Positions 1 to 9,542 are shown, counted from the first letter of the stretch. The stretch is 56,082 nt of DNA from Rhodobacterales bacterium (GCA_017303485.1 JAFLCY010000005.1:12779-68860); one strand, 5' to 3'. Translations and numbers: made by a program. The notes: generated by a model from the sequence alone, not told the origin.

Positions 1-1524
1 ACCACCCATCTGGCGGCCAATGTCGTCTCGGCTCGTCGCCTCGACCGGCTCAGCCGGACCGAGGCGGCCGGCGGACATCACGGCCACCCGGTCCGATAGC
101 TCCAGGATCTCGTCCAGATCCTCGCTGACCAGAAGGATGGCGGCACCCCGGTTGCGCTGATCCATGATCTGGGCACGGATTTCCGCAACCGACGCGAAAT
201 CCAGCCCGAAGCACGGGTTGGCGACGATCAGCACGTCAACCTGACCAGAAAGCTCTCGTGCCAGCACCGCCCGCTGGACATTGCCCCCAGAAAGGGTCTC
301 GATCGGTGCATCGGCAGAACTGGTGTGGACGTTGTAGCGTTGGATCAGGTCTTCGCCCCTGGCCCGCATCCTGGCGGCTGAAATCAACCCGAGCCGCCCT
401 GCCAGCGGAGCCTTGTCGAAAGTGCGGAAGGCCATGTTCTCGGCCACGCTCATCCGGGGCACGGCGGCGTTGCGCAGGGGTTCTTCCGGCAGGCCGAAGA
501 CGCGGAAACGGTCCAGATTGGCGCGGTTCGGCGTGAAAGACGCACCATCGACGGTGATCTTGCCCGAGGCCATCGGACGCTGTCCCGACAGCACCTCGAC
601 CAAAGCCGACTGGCCATTGCCGGAGACACCGGCAATTCCGACGATCTCGCCTGCGTTGATTGTAAGCGACAGCGCGTCGACGACACGGCGGCCGGTCTCG
701 TCCTCGGTGCTGACGGCGGACAGGGCGAGGCGCGGCTTCGTCTCGGACTGGCTCTGCCGGGGTGCGCGTTCCCGCAGTTCGGTTTCGCCGATCATCATCC
801 GGCTCATCTCGGGGATCGGGGTGGATTGCGCATCGCCCGTGCCGGTGACGTGGCCACGCCGCAATACGGTGAAGCTGTCGCAGAAGGCTTTCACCTCGCG
901 GAACTTGTGCGAAATCATCAGGACGGTGATCTCACCGCGCTCGGCCATGCTGCGCAGCAGGGTCAGAACCTCGTCGGCCTCGCCCGGGGTCATGACCGAT
1001 GTGGGCTCATCGAGGATCAGGAAGTGCTGGTCAAGATAGAGCAGCTTCAGGATTTCCAGCTTCTGCTTTTCACCCGCCGACAGGTCGGCAACTCGCCGGT
1101 CCAACGGCACGCGGAAGGGCATGCGGTCCATGAAGACCTCGAGCGCGCGTTTCTCTGTCCGCCAGTTCAGGATACCGGGGGCGTCGGGTCGGGCGATCAC
1201 CAGATTCTCGGCAGCCGTCAGGCAGGGGACCAGCGTGAAATGCTGGTAGACCATGCCGATGCCATGGGCCTGCGCCTGCTTGGGGCTGTGGACGGCAATC
1301 GGCTTGCCGTTCAGCCGCATGGTGCCGGCGTCAGCGCCGTAAAAGCCCATGATGCACTTTACCAGCGTGGATTTCCCTGCGCCGTTTTCGCCCAGAAGGG
1401 CATGGAACGACCCCGCCTCGACCCGCATCGACACTTTGTCCAGCGCAGTGATCGGGCCGAAGATCTTGGTGATGCCCTCAGTTGCCAGAGATGGCGCGCG
1501 ACGGGAGGCTTCGGGTGTGGCCAT
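1..1524 (-). CDS. BMP-family ABC importer ATP-binding protein (3' end cut by window edge)
   Basis: Double ATPase of a simple sugar/nucleoside importer of the YufO/NupO kind; it would energise the two permeases encoded just upstream. About 508 codons are present and the reading frame is still open at base 1, so only a short C-terminal tail is missing. The first ATPase half has Walker A GENGAGKSTLVKC near residue 45 and the signature LSAGEKQKLEI. The second half has a degenerate Walker A (GVSGNGQSA) near residue 290 and the signature LSGGNVQRAVLARE, which is the usual asymmetry of RbsA/YufO-type tandem ATPases. The ATG at 1524 lies 9 bases after the permease stop. Family assignment is firm; the substrate is not visible from sequence. 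Confidence 0.9.
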   Translation of the reverse strand, partial: MATPEASRRAPSLATEGITKIFGPITALDKVSMRVEAGSFHALLGENGAGKSTLVKCIMGFYGADAGTMRLNGKPIAVHSPKQAQAHGIGMVYQHFTLVPCLTAAENLVIARPDAPGILNWRTEKRALEVFMDRMPFRVPLDRRVADLSAGEKQKLEILKLLYLDQHFLILDEPTSVMTPGEADEVLTLLRSMAERGEITVLMISHKFREVKAFCDSFTVLRRGHVTGTGDAQSTPIPEMSRMMIGETELRERAPRQSQSETKPRLALSAVSTEDETGRRVVDALSLTINAGEIVGIAGVSGNGQSALVEVLSGQRPMASGKITVDGASFTPNRANLDRFRVFGLPEEPLRNAAVPRMSVAENMAFRTFDKAPLAGRLGLISAARMRARGEDLIQRYNVHTSSADAPIETLSGGNVQRAVLARELSGQVDVLIVANPCFGLDFASVAEIRAQIMDQRNRGAAILLVSEDLDEILELSDRVAVMSAGRLGPAEPVEATSRDDIGRQMGG

Positions 1525-1533
1525 CCTCGCCCC

Positions 1534-2454
1534 CTATTTCACGATGGAGAGTTCACGCGGCGCTTCGGCCGCAGCGGATTTCGACCGGGAGGAAGCGATC
1601 ATGATCCCCAGTGTCAGGATGTAGGGCGCGGCGTTGAAAAAGTGGTAGCCGTAGCTGATGCCGATGGATTGCAGCGCCGGACCCAGGGCGCCCGCCGCCC
1701 CGAACAGCAGCGCCGCAAGCACGCAGCGCAGCGGGTTCCAGCGCGAGAAGATCACTAGCGCTACCGCCATCAGGCCCTGGCCTGACGACAGACCCTCGCT
1801 CCAGCTGCCGGGATAGGAGAGGGACAGAAAGGCCCCGCCCACCCCCGCCAGGAAGCCGCCCGCCGCCGTGGCCAGCAGACGAACCAGATCGACGCTGACC
1901 CCCATGGCCCGTGCCGATGCGGCGGAATCGCCAACCATGCGCAAGGTCAGACCGGCGCGGGTGTTCGCCAGCATCCACCACATCACGATGGCCAGTGCGA
2001 TACCGACAAAGAACAACGGGTTCACCAGCAGGGCCTGCTGCACCTGCGGGTTGCTCGACCACGCTCCCATCGGCAGGGAGTCCAGTCTTGGCGCAGAGGG
2101 CTGGATGTAGGGCTTGCCGAAGAAGAAGGCGAGGCCGGTGCCAAGGCTCATGAAGGCCAAGCCGACGGCGATGTCATTCACCTTGGGCAGTTTGCAGATC
2201 CAGCCATGCGCGGCCCCCATGCAGGTGCCGGCAATCCCGGCCGCCAGCACGCCCGTCCAGGGCGAGCCGCTGTGGAACGAAGCGGCATAGCCCACCATCG
2301 CGCCAAGGATCAGGCTGCCTTCGAGGCCAAGGTTGATGCGGCCCGACTTCTCGGTCAGGCATTCGCCAAGGGCGACAAACAGGAAGGGGATCGAAACCCT
2401 GATCGCCCCGCCGATCAGGGCGTAGACGACGATCATCAGTTCTGCCTGGGTCAT
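1534..2454 (-). CDS. BMP-type ABC importer permease, second subunit
   Basis: Inner-membrane permease of about 306 residues (YufQ/NupQ or BPD_transp_2 type), forming the channel with the product of the gene just upstream. Hydrophobic segments run almost the whole length, and the conserved stretch EKSGRINLGLEGSLILGA near residue 35 is typical of nucleoside/simple-sugar permeases. The open frame extends further upstream, but that part is out-of-frame translation of the preceding permease. The ATG at 2454 overlaps that gene's TGA (ATGA), which fixes the start and implies translational coupling. Confidence 0.92.
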   Translation of the reverse strand: MTQAELMIVVYALIGGAIRVSIPFLFVALGECLTEKSGRINLGLEGSLILGAMVGYAASFHSGSPWTGVLAAGIAGTCMGAAHGWICKLPKVNDIAVGLAFMSLGTGLAFFFGKPYIQPSAPRLDSLPMGAWSSNPQVQQALLVNPLFFVGIALAIVMWWMLANTRAGLTLRMVGDSAASARAMGVSVDLVRLLATAAGGFLAGVGGAFLSLSYPGSWSEGLSSGQGLMAVALVIFSRWNPLRCVLAALLFGAAGALGPALQSIGISYGYHFFNAAPYILTLGIMIASSRSKSAAAEAPRELSIVK

Positions 2455-3572
2455 GTCCGGTCCCCGCCACGGTTGTAGTCGAAGAAGGGCAGACGGCCAT
2501 AGAAGGTGTCGCTGACCAGAAGGACGATGAAGATCATCCCCTGCAGCACCAGCATGGTGGCGTCCGGCATCTCCATCCGCCGCTGGACCAGCCCGCCCGA
2601 GGCGTCCAGCGCGCCGAACAGGATGGCGACCGGCACCACCGCGAGGCCGTTCTGTCGGGCAAGGAAGGCAACCAGGATGCCGGTGAACCCATAGCCGGCG
2701 GCCAGCGAGGCATTGGCCTGACCGTGGATCACCACGATCTCGAAGAAACCCGCCAGGCCGGCACAGGCCCCGGCAATGGCGCAGCAGGCGATCATCAAAC
2801 GACCGACGGGCAGGCCCTGGCCCTGTGCAGCACGCAGGTTGCCGCCGGTCATCCGTGCCGCGAAACCGAAACTCGTGCGCTCCATCAGCACCCAGAGAAC
2901 GACGGCCAGCACAAGTCCCGCCGCCAGCCCCCAATGGACCGATGTGCCCCAGATATCGCCCACCCGCAGGTCGGGGCCAAGCGGCAGGGTCGACGGCTTA
3001 TTGGCCGATTTCGGGTCGCGGAACGGGCCCTCGATCAGGAAGCTGACGATGGCGATGGCGATATAGGTCAGAAGCAGCGACGAGATGGTCTCGTTGACGC
3101 CGCGATGGTGCTTCAGCCATCCGGCAAGGCCGACCCAGGCGGCGCCGATCGTAACGGCGGAGAGCATCATCACCAGCATGATCATCGGGGCGGGCGCTAC
3201 CCCCAGGAACGGGATCGCCACGACTGCAGCGGTGAAGCCGCCCAGAACCAGCGCGCCCTCGGCCCCCAGGAGGGTCAGCCCGATGCGGGCCGGGATGGCG
3301 AAGGCAAGGCCGGTCAGGATCAGCGGCGCCGCCCGTTGCAGCGCATTCTGGATCGAGAACCAGGACGAGAAACCTCCGGTCCAGACCAGCGAGAAGAAGG
3401 TGACGGGCGATTTGCCAAGGGCCAGCAGGAAGACCGAGAACAGGATCACGGCAGTAAGCAGCGCGGCAAGCGGGATCACGGCGGCCTCGATCAGGCGCGG
3501 GTTGCGCAGGTGCCGCCCGGAACCGGTCAATGAGCGCGAGGGGGAAGCTGAGGACATGAGGCTTTCGGTCAT
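2451..3572 (-). CDS. BMP-type ABC importer permease, first subunit
   Basis: Inner-membrane permease of about 373 residues (YufP/NupP type). A hydrophilic N-terminus of about 35 residues is followed by many transmembrane segments, with motifs such as ARIGLTLLGAEGALVLGG and GQANASLAAGYGFTGILVAF typical of the BPD_transp_2 family. Two starts are possible, the ATG at 3572 and the ATG at 3557; I took the first. It follows the binding-protein gene after 122 bases and ends by overlapping the next permease by 4 bases, so the order is binding protein, permease, permease, ATPase. Confidence 0.9.
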   Translation of the reverse strand: MTESLMSSASPSRSLTGSGRHLRNPRLIEAAVIPLAALLTAVILFSVFLLALGKSPVTFFSLVWTGGFSSWFSIQNALQRAAPLILTGLAFAIPARIGLTLLGAEGALVLGGFTAAVVAIPFLGVAPAPMIMLVMMLSAVTIGAAWVGLAGWLKHHRGVNETISSLLLTYIAIAIVSFLIEGPFRDPKSANKPSTLPLGPDLRVGDIWGTSVHWGLAAGLVLAVVLWVLMERTSFGFAARMTGGNLRAAQGQGLPVGRLMIACCAIAGACAGLAGFFEIVVIHGQANASLAAGYGFTGILVAFLARQNGLAVVPVAILFGALDASGGLVQRRMEMPDATMLVLQGMIFIVLLVSDTFYGRLPFFDYNRGGDRT

Positions 3573-3694
3573 CCTTCTGCCGGCCTTGCCGGGGTCGCAC
3601 CATCTGACAAAGCCGGGTCCGACCCGCAAGCCGGACCCGGAGTCTAGAACGTTGGGCTGGTCAATCGGGAGAAAATGCGCCCATCGTCATCTGG

Positions 3695-4801
3695 TCAGTT
3701 GGTCGATCCGATCACGCCATCAAGCAGATAGTCCATCGATTCCAGTTCGGGCGCGTAATTGTCCAGCGTAGCGGCGATTACGATGTTGCCCTTGTTGTCC
3801 TTCAACTCGCCGACATAGATCGGCTGGCTCTGTTTCAGGGCCTCGATGGCGGCGGTGGCGGCCGCAACGGCCTCCGGCGTGGCGCCCGCACCAAAGGCAG
3901 TGTTGCGCAGCATGTCGTTGTGGTAGCCGCCCGCGATCAGGTTCGGCGGGGCTTCACCGGCGGCAAGGGCGTCTGCATAGATCCGGTAGGTGGTTTCCCA
4001 CTTGCTTTCCGCCCCGGTGATAAAGCCCTTTGGCGCCAGCGGAGAGCAGTCCGCATTGTGGCCGCAGGATTTCACGCCCCGGCCCTCGGCCGTCTCGATC
4101 ACCACTTTCGGGCTGTCGACATGGCAGCCGATCACATCGCAGCCGGCGTCGATCAGGGCGTTGGTCGCTTCAGCCTCGCGGACGGGCATCGACCATTCGC
4201 CGGTGAAGATCACCTGCACCGTGGTATTCGGATTGACCGAGCGCGCGCCAAGCAGGAAGGAGTTGCAGTTCGACAGCACTGTCTGCACGGGCTTTGCAGC
4301 CACGAAGCCCAGCTTGCCGGTGGGCGAGGAAAGGCCGGCCGCGACCCCGTTCACATAGTGTGCCTGGTTGAGATAGCTGAAGTAGGAGCCGGCGTTCTTC
4401 GGGTCGGTCTCGGCATTCCACAGCGGCGCGCAGTGGCGAAACTGCACGTCGGGGTATTTCGTCGCCGTCTCGACCACGAAGGGCGTGTAGTAACCGAAGG
4501 ACGTGGCAAGGATCAGGTTTGCCCCTTCAAGGTTGATCATCGATTCCATCGTCTGGGTAACAGCGTTGGTCTCGGGGACGTTTTCCTCTTCGACCACGGT
4601 CACCCCTTCGACACCGCGCAGGATGTCCATCGCGGCGGCATGGGACTGGTTCCAGCCATAGTCGTCACGCGGTCCGACGTAGATCGCACCGATGGTGACC
4701 GGGCTCTGGGCGCGGACAAGACCGGCAGGCAGGACCGAAGCGGCAAGCGCCGCGGCGCCGGTACGCAGGAGACCGCGGCGGGACGGGAAAAATGCGGACA
4801 T
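3695..4801 (-). CDS. BMP-family ABC importer substrate-binding protein
   Basis: Periplasmic binding protein (PF02608, basic membrane protein/PnrA type) of about 368 residues. The ATG at 4801 gives an N-terminus with the Tat-like motif SRRGLLRTG, a hydrophobic stretch and a probable cleavage after VRAQS, whereas the upstream extension of the open frame lacks signal character. Family motifs include IGAIYVGPRDDYGWNQSH early in the mature protein, followed by NLILATSFGYY and HCDSPK-type segments. Ligands for this family are purine nucleosides or related compounds. The neighbouring folate-type enzyme and LysR give only weak context for substrate. Confidence 0.9.
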   Translation of the reverse strand: MSAFFPSRRGLLRTGAAALAASVLPAGLVRAQSPVTIGAIYVGPRDDYGWNQSHAAAMDILRGVEGVTVVEEENVPETNAVTQTMESMINLEGANLILATSFGYYTPFVVETATKYPDVQFRHCAPLWNAETDPKNAGSYFSYLNQAHYVNGVAAGLSSPTGKLGFVAAKPVQTVLSNCNSFLLGARSVNPNTTVQVIFTGEWSMPVREAEATNALIDAGCDVIGCHVDSPKVVIETAEGRGVKSCGHNADCSPLAPKGFITGAESKWETTYRIYADALAAGEAPPNLIAGGYHNDMLRNTAFGAGATPEAVAAATAAIEALKQSQPIYVGELKDNKGNIVIAATLDNYAPELESMDYLLDGVIGSTN

Positions 4802-4943
4802 GTGATAAGCTCCGTCTGTTGGGAATGCCGCCATTGGCCGGCGGTCAGGTGAGGCAGGTCTTGCGGCGGGGTTTCCTTTCCCCGCCGGGCCGGGAAGCGC
4901 GGGCTCGGCCGCGATCCCCGTTGTCACGCTTCTCTCCCTGCGC

Positions 4944-5771
4944 TCAGGCCAGGGTCTTGCCCGCCTTTGCGGCCAGGATTTTCTCTTTCAGCGCCGGAAG
5001 GAACCAGATGTCCTTCAATTGGTCGGGTTGCACCAGATCCCAGACCACGCCGCCTGGCTGTTTGCCGCTGGGCCGGGTCTCGATCACTTCCTTCTCGGTG
5101 ACGATCCAGTTCAGCAGAGAGTCATGCTCCATCACCGGCAGACGGTCATTGTCGACCACCATGCTGGAATGGACCGTGGTGACAATCGGCGTCTCGTCGG
5201 TGATCTTGCCAAGATCGCGGAACAGGCCCAGCTCAAGATCGGCGAAGCCGCCGCCCTTGCCGGTGCGCCCTCCGGCGCGGGTCACCGCGACACAGCCGCA
5301 GACGGCGATGTCCAGCGGCTCCAGTTCCTCGAAGCCCAGCTTCTGGCCGACATTGACCGCGCCCTGCGAGGTTGCTGCCAGTTCGAACTGCACGCCGTCA
5401 CGCTCGAGCTTCTCGGGGTCCAGCAGGACCCAGGGCAGCTCTCCGGTGCCGAATTCGGGGACCGGCATGTAGACTCGCTTGCCGTCGTAGAGGGCTCGCA
5501 GGCGGACGGGGATCTGCGGCGGGTCGGGGTTGCACTTCACCACCCTGGCCCGCTTCCATATCTCAAGATCCGAAAGCCGCTTGGCCGCGTCCTCTGCGCC
5601 AACCCAGTTCGAGATCCGGCTCCAGACCGGGCCGATGTTCATTCCGCTGTCTTCCAGGTTCTCCCAGATTTCGGCGCGCAGCCGGTCCTTGTCGGAATTG
5701 CGGCCCGCCCAGCGGCCTGCCCGCTCTTCCGCGGTGGATTCAAGGGTGGATTTCAACGTTGAATGCGACAT
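4944..5771 (-). CDS. 5-formyltetrahydrofolate cyclo-ligase-like protein
   Basis: About 275 residues related to the 5-formyl-THF cyclo-ligase (MTHFS) superfamily, longer than the usual 190-200. Recognisable parts are the N-terminal helix with RAEIWENLEDSG, a central VKCNPDPPQIPVRLRAL segment where true MTHFS binds nucleotide and folate, and a C-terminal GGRTGKGGGFADLELGL segment resembling the family's GxGxGYYDR signature. The match is of a divergent branch, so folate chemistry is an inference. The ATG at 5771 was chosen because earlier residues lack conservation features. It lies between a LysR gene and the BMP importer, co-oriented with both, suggesting a shared catabolic role in C1 or purine-derived metabolism. 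Confidence 0.75.
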   Translation of the reverse strand: MSHSTLKSTLESTAEERAGRWAGRNSDKDRLRAEIWENLEDSGMNIGPVWSRISNWVGAEDAAKRLSDLEIWKRARVVKCNPDPPQIPVRLRALYDGKRVYMPVPEFGTGELPWVLLDPEKLERDGVQFELAATSQGAVNVGQKLGFEELEPLDIAVCGCVAVTRAGGRTGKGGGFADLELGLFRDLGKITDETPIVTTVHSSMVVDNDRLPVMEHDSLLNWIVTEKEVIETRPSGKQPGGVVWDLVQPDQLKDIWFLPALKEKILAAKAGKTLA

Positions 5772-5879
5772 GGGCGTTCCGATCCGGCAAAGGTCCGCCG
5801 CCTGGGATGAGGCTGGCAGAGGGCAGGTCATCTTGCCCATTGTCCAAGGCTAACACTGCGACCGACGCCGGAAAGACAG

Positions 5880-5922
5880 CGGCGGGGTAATAAGTCTATA
5901 TCGAATCGCTTATAGTATTTCC
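5880..5922. promoter_or_regulatory. AT-rich dyad, possible LysR box
   Basis: A short AT-rich island between the LysR stop and the cyclo-ligase-like gene carries the inverted elements CTATA and TATAG about 10 bases apart, and TAAG/CTTA in the same stretch. It is the only AT-rich segment upstream of the cyclo-ligase/BMP operon, so it is a reasonable place for a promoter or LysR T-N11-A type operator. It overlaps the end of the LysR coding region. This is pattern evidence only. Confidence 0.25.
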
Positions 5923-6851
5923 CATTGGGTCCGGCTGGCTTCCAGGGATCGCGCAACAGCAGAAATCTGCCCGCGCAGCCAGATATTTCTGGCGTCTGAA
6001 TGTGCCCTCTCATGCCAGAGCAGGAAAAACTTCAGCGTTCCGAACTCGGGCGGAGCAGGCGCCCAATGAAGTGGCATAAGCGAACCAAAATAGGCCGCAA
6101 AACGGGCACTTGATGTAAAGATCAGGTCAGAGCCCAGCAGCATGTGCGGGATCAGATTGAATTCGGCCACCATGGTCCGGATCTTCCGGCGCAACCCCTG
6201 CTCGGCGAGTTGGAGGTCGATCGGGCCCGGATCGGCACGCGACCGCGCCACGGGGGCAATATGATCCGCGGCCAGATAGTCCTTCATGGTCAGCCGGCCA
6301 CGCCCGGCCAAAGGGTGCTGGGTGCCCATCAGACAGACGATGTCTTCCGTCATCAGATGTGCGGTCTTCAGATGTCCAGGCGCACCGGGCCAGTTGCAGA
6401 TGACAACGTCCAGCTGATCGCGCTCCAGCGCTTCGGCATAGTCGAAGCTGGCGTCGATGCCGCGCACGATCACCGATGCGCCCGGAACCTGCTGCTGAAG
6501 ATGCTGCACCAGCGGCGGCAGGAAGATCGCCTCCATGCAGTCGGCCGAGGCGATGCGGAACGGGGCGGTCGAAAGTCCCGGATCGAAAGTCGGCGAAGTG
6601 CCGACAATCCTGTCAATTCCGTCCAGCACCGCGCGAACCTGGGCGAGAAGGGTCTGGCCCCGCTCGGTCGGAACCAGTTTCGAGCCGCTGCGCACAAGGA
6701 TCGGATCGCCGATGATGTCGCGAAGCTTGCGCAGGGTCAGGCTGACATTGGGCTGCGACAGGTCCAGCTTGCGCGCGGCCAGGGTGACGCTGCACTCTTC
6801 CAGCAACGCCCGCAGCACACGCAACTGGCGGGTATCCATCTCTTTCAACAC
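5910..6851 (-). CDS. LysR-family transcriptional regulator
   Basis: LTTR of up to 313 residues. The winged HTH occupies roughly residues 5-65, with the recognition segment SQPNVSLTLRKLRDIIG and the typical FVRSGSKLVPTERG-like wing. The C-terminal effector domain follows with FRIASADCMEAIFLPPL. A GTG at 6851 is preceded at good distance by GGGG, and an ATG at 6839 is an alternative start. It is co-directional with, and about 140 bases upstream of, the cyclo-ligase-like gene, so it probably controls that operon rather than the alcohol dehydrogenase gene ending at 7040. Confidence 0.9.
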   Translation of the reverse strand: MLKEMDTRQLRVLRALLEECSVTLAARKLDLSQPNVSLTLRKLRDIIGDPILVRSGSKLVPTERGQTLLAQVRAVLDGIDRIVGTSPTFDPGLSTAPFRIASADCMEAIFLPPLVQHLQQQVPGASVIVRGIDASFDYAEALERDQLDVVICNWPGAPGHLKTAHLMTEDIVCLMGTQHPLAGRGRLTMKDYLAADHIAPVARSRADPGPIDLQLAEQGLRRKIRTMVAEFNLIPHMLLGSDLIFTSSARFAAYFGSLMPLHWAPAPPEFGTLKFFLLWHERAHSDARNIWLRGQISAVARSLEASRTQWEIL

Positions 6852-7039
6852 CTCGTGTCCCCGCTACACGGAACGTGGCTGCGCGGGCAGGCGGATTTCC
6901 TCGGCGATATTGCCGGGCCTCGGCTCTGCTGCGGTCGCTTTTCAGTCGGATACCCACTGTATGGCGACCGTGTCGCTCTGTGTCGATGACAGTTTTGCGG
7001 GGCAGGCCGTTCACCTCAGGCGCCCGGGCGAAGAACCAG

Positions 7040-8089
7040 CTAGACGGACATCCGGTCGATCACGGTGATACCTGCCGGTTGCCGGCCATCCATCTCCTTG
7101 AGGGCGGCATGTGCCTGCGACAGCGGGATCCGGCGTGTCACGAGGCGTGCGGGATCCAGCCGTCCGCCCGCGATCATGTCGAGAAGCTGCCCGAAGGCCA
7201 TCGCACCAAGGCCGCGCGTGCCGTGCAGCGTGAGCTGGCGGGAATAGACCAGTTCAAGAAGTGGCAGTTGAACCGTCGCATGCGAACCAACCGGCATCCC
7301 GATCTGCACATGCCGCCCCAGCTTCCTAAGGGAACGCAGCGAGTTCTCATAGGTCCGGGCCGAGCCGAGCGCGTCAATCGAAACATGTGCGCCGCCACCG
7401 GTCAGATCGCGCACGGCATCGCCGACGGAACTGACCTTCGAAGCGTCGAGCAGTATGTTTGCGCCCATTTCCCGCGCCTTCTCGAGTGCGTCGGAACTTA
7501 CGTCAACGGCGATTACGCGCGCGCCCAACGCCGCTGCGATCAAAATCGCTGAAAGGCCGACACCTCCGCAGCCATGGACGGCAAGCCATTCGCCCGGCCG
7601 CAGCCGCGCACGGTCGGTCAACGCGCGCCAGGATGTCGTCAGACGGCATCCCATCCCGGCCGCCGAGACGAAGTCCAGGCTGTCGGGCAGCCGAACGAGG
7701 TTGAAATCAGCCGCGGGAATTGCGGTCCGTTCTGCGTAGGCGCCCCAGAATGTGAAGCCAATCACCTGCTGGTCGGCGCAGATTGTCGGGTGGCCGTGCA
7801 TGCAATCGGCGCAGTGCCCACAGCCGAGAATGAAGGGCGCGGTCACCCGGTCGCCGGGGCGAAAGGCCTGGCAATTCCTGCCCACCTCAACCACCACACC
7901 GGCCAGTTCATGGCCAAGCACATGCGGAAGCGTCACATCCGGGTCCACGCCCTTCCAGGCATGATGATCTGATCGGCAGACTCCGCAGGCCCGTATCTCG
8001 ACGATCACGCCATCGGCAGGGCAGGCAGGGTCCGGGACCTCCTCTACCGTAAAGGGGCTGTCGAAGCGGTGCAGGATGGCGGCTTTCAT
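7040..8089 (-). CDS. Zinc-dependent alcohol dehydrogenase (MDR family)
   Basis: Medium-chain dehydrogenase of about 349 residues that would oxidise an alcohol with NAD(P). Catalytic zinc ligands are visible in CGVCRSDHHAW and GHELAGVV. The structural zinc cluster is CGHCADCMHGHPTIC. The Rossmann motif GCGGVGLSA lies near residue 170. The ATG at 8089 starts the conserved MKAAILHRF; the open frame continues upstream over unrelated residues. It is the last gene of a minus-strand set SDR - glutamine-synthetase-like - ADH, which suggests oxidation of a hydroxyl group on a gamma-glutamylated amine, though the true substrate is unknown. Confidence 0.9.
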   Translation of the reverse strand: MKAAILHRFDSPFTVEEVPDPACPADGVIVEIRACGVCRSDHHAWKGVDPDVTLPHVLGHELAGVVVEVGRNCQAFRPGDRVTAPFILGCGHCADCMHGHPTICADQQVIGFTFWGAYAERTAIPAADFNLVRLPDSLDFVSAAGMGCRLTTSWRALTDRARLRPGEWLAVHGCGGVGLSAILIAAALGARVIAVDVSSDALEKAREMGANILLDASKVSSVGDAVRDLTGGGAHVSIDALGSARTYENSLRSLRKLGRHVQIGMPVGSHATVQLPLLELVYSRQLTLHGTRGLGAMAFGQLLDMIAGGRLDPARLVTRRIPLSQAHAALKEMDGRQPAGITVIDRMSV

Positions 8090-8150
8090 TCGGTCGCTTT
8101 CATTCTGGCAGAAGGCATGAATAGAACGAGACACATTCGGCGCCACTCCC

Positions 8151-9542
8151 TCACAGGAAGTAGCGTTGCCATTCGAAATCCGTGATCCGGCTTGCCTTCC
8201 ACGTTTCGAACGCCGAGATCTCATTCTGCCGCCCGAGCAGGTAGTGGTGGCAGAACTCCGGGCTGAACGTCGCCTTGCAAAAATCGGAAGCGGCAAAGTC
8301 CGCGACAGCGTCCGGCAGGTTGTCGTGCAGAAGAACACGGTCTTCGCGGCTCTCCATGCCGATCGATTCCGGCTGCAGTTCGAACGCACCCTCGATGCCT
8401 TCGCAGCCCGAAGCGAGAATTGCGGCGACGGTCAGGTAAGGGTTGATGTCTGCCCCGCTCACCCGGTGTTCGACGCGGGCGGCGGCTGGTGTCGGCGTGG
8501 TGATCACGCGCAAGGCGGCAGTGCGGTTCTCGTATCCCCAGGTCACATCCACCGGAGACCAAGCCCCGCGGTCGAAGCGGCGATAGGAATTGATCGTCGG
8601 GCGGAACAGGAGATGCGTTTCGCGCATGCGGTTCAGTATACCGGCCGTGAACCTGCGGCCGGTATCCGAAAGCAGCGCGTCCTCGCCTGCCATCACCGGA
8701 GCCCCATCCTTCCACAGGCTTATGTGCTGGTGCGCCCCGCATGCGCTTTCCTTGCCCGGGGGCTGAAAGCGGGTCATGAAGGTAGCCACAAGTCCCCGCT
8801 CCGCGCAAAGTTCCCGCAGGTGCAGTTTGGCGCGCACCGCATCGTCGGCCGCTTCGAGAGCGGGTTTCGGGGCCAGGGCGAACTCGTACATCCCAAACCC
8901 GTATTCGCTGACAAAGCCCGATACCCCAATGCCGATAGAGTCCATCCGGCGCATGTATTCCTTTACGAACTCCATGTAGTCGCCGGTTCGGGTCAGATCA
9001 TAGTTGCGAAGCGACTGTCCCCAGGGCTTCAGTTCGCTGAAGCGGCCTTGCCGCATCAGGTCGTGATCGGCATGAAAAACACCGAATTCATATTCGAGTG
9101 CGACGCTTGCCTCGAAGCCAAGCGCGCGAAGGCGTGCGTCGACTCTCTCCAGGATCAGCCTGGCGTCGAGCGGGCACGGATCGCCGTTCATCAGATAGCC
9201 GGAAGAGATGATCGACGCGACGTCCGGCGACCAGCCATGCTGGCGCAGTGTGGAAACGTCCGGTACGGCCTGGATATTGGGATACCCGTTCTTCTCCTCG
9301 GCAATCGGCGCCTCAAACGCCACATCCCCGATGGGCTGGCCGTCGCCATGCGTGACGCAATAGAGGATACCGTTGAGCGGTTCTCCTGAGGTCGAGAGCT
9401 TGAATGGCGACATTTTCGAGCGAAATGTACCATTCAGGTCGGCCATGTGGCCCTGAAGGTATTTCACCCCGGCGGCCTTCATGCGCGCGCTGCCATCGGC
9501 ACAGGCGTCGGCCTGCGCAGCGACCTTGTCTCTCAGCTTCAT
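8151..9542 (-). CDS. Glutamine-synthetase-family ligase (gamma-glutamylamide synthetase type)
   Basis: 463 residues, class III/PuuA-like rather than nitrogen-assimilation GS. The beta-grasp N-terminus begins the fold (YLQGHMADLNGTFRSK). Metal- and ATP-site segments follow: ALEYEFGVF, ACGAHQHISLW (the GxxxHxH block), WGYENRTAALRV and RVEHRVSGADINPYL. Enzymes of this group condense glutamate with putrescine, ethanolamine or other amines using ATP. The setting with alcohol and aldehyde dehydrogenases, an amidohydrolase and a polyamine-type importer supports amine catabolism by gamma-glutamylation. It lies 61 bases upstream of the ADH and about 97 bases downstream of the SDR gene. Confidence 0.88.
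   Translation of the reverse strand: MKLRDKVAAQADACADGSARMKAAGVKYLQGHMADLNGTFRSKMSPFKLSTSGEPLNGILYCVTHGDGQPIGDVAFEAPIAEEKNGYPNIQAVPDVSTLRQHGWSPDVASIISSGYLMNGDPCPLDARLILERVDARLRALGFEASVALEYEFGVFHADHDLMRQGRFSELKPWGQSLRNYDLTRTGDYMEFVKEYMRRMDSIGIGVSGFVSEYGFGMYEFALAPKPALEAADDAVRAKLHLRELCAERGLVATFMTRFQPPGKESACGAHQHISLWKDGAPVMAGEDALLSDTGRRFTAGILNRMRETHLLFRPTINSYRRFDRGAWSPVDVTWGYENRTAALRVITTPTPAAARVEHRVSGADINPYLTVAAILASGCEGIEGAFELQPESIGMESREDRVLLHDNLPDAVADFAASDFCKATFSPEFCHHYLLGRQNEISAFETWKASRITDFEWQRYFL

Noticed and set aside
826-1758. Long open frame on the plus strand opposite the BMP ATPase and permease
   Set aside because: It is antisense to two well-conserved transporter genes; the translation has no family motif and is rich in His, Arg and Gln as expected for a GC-rich shadow frame.
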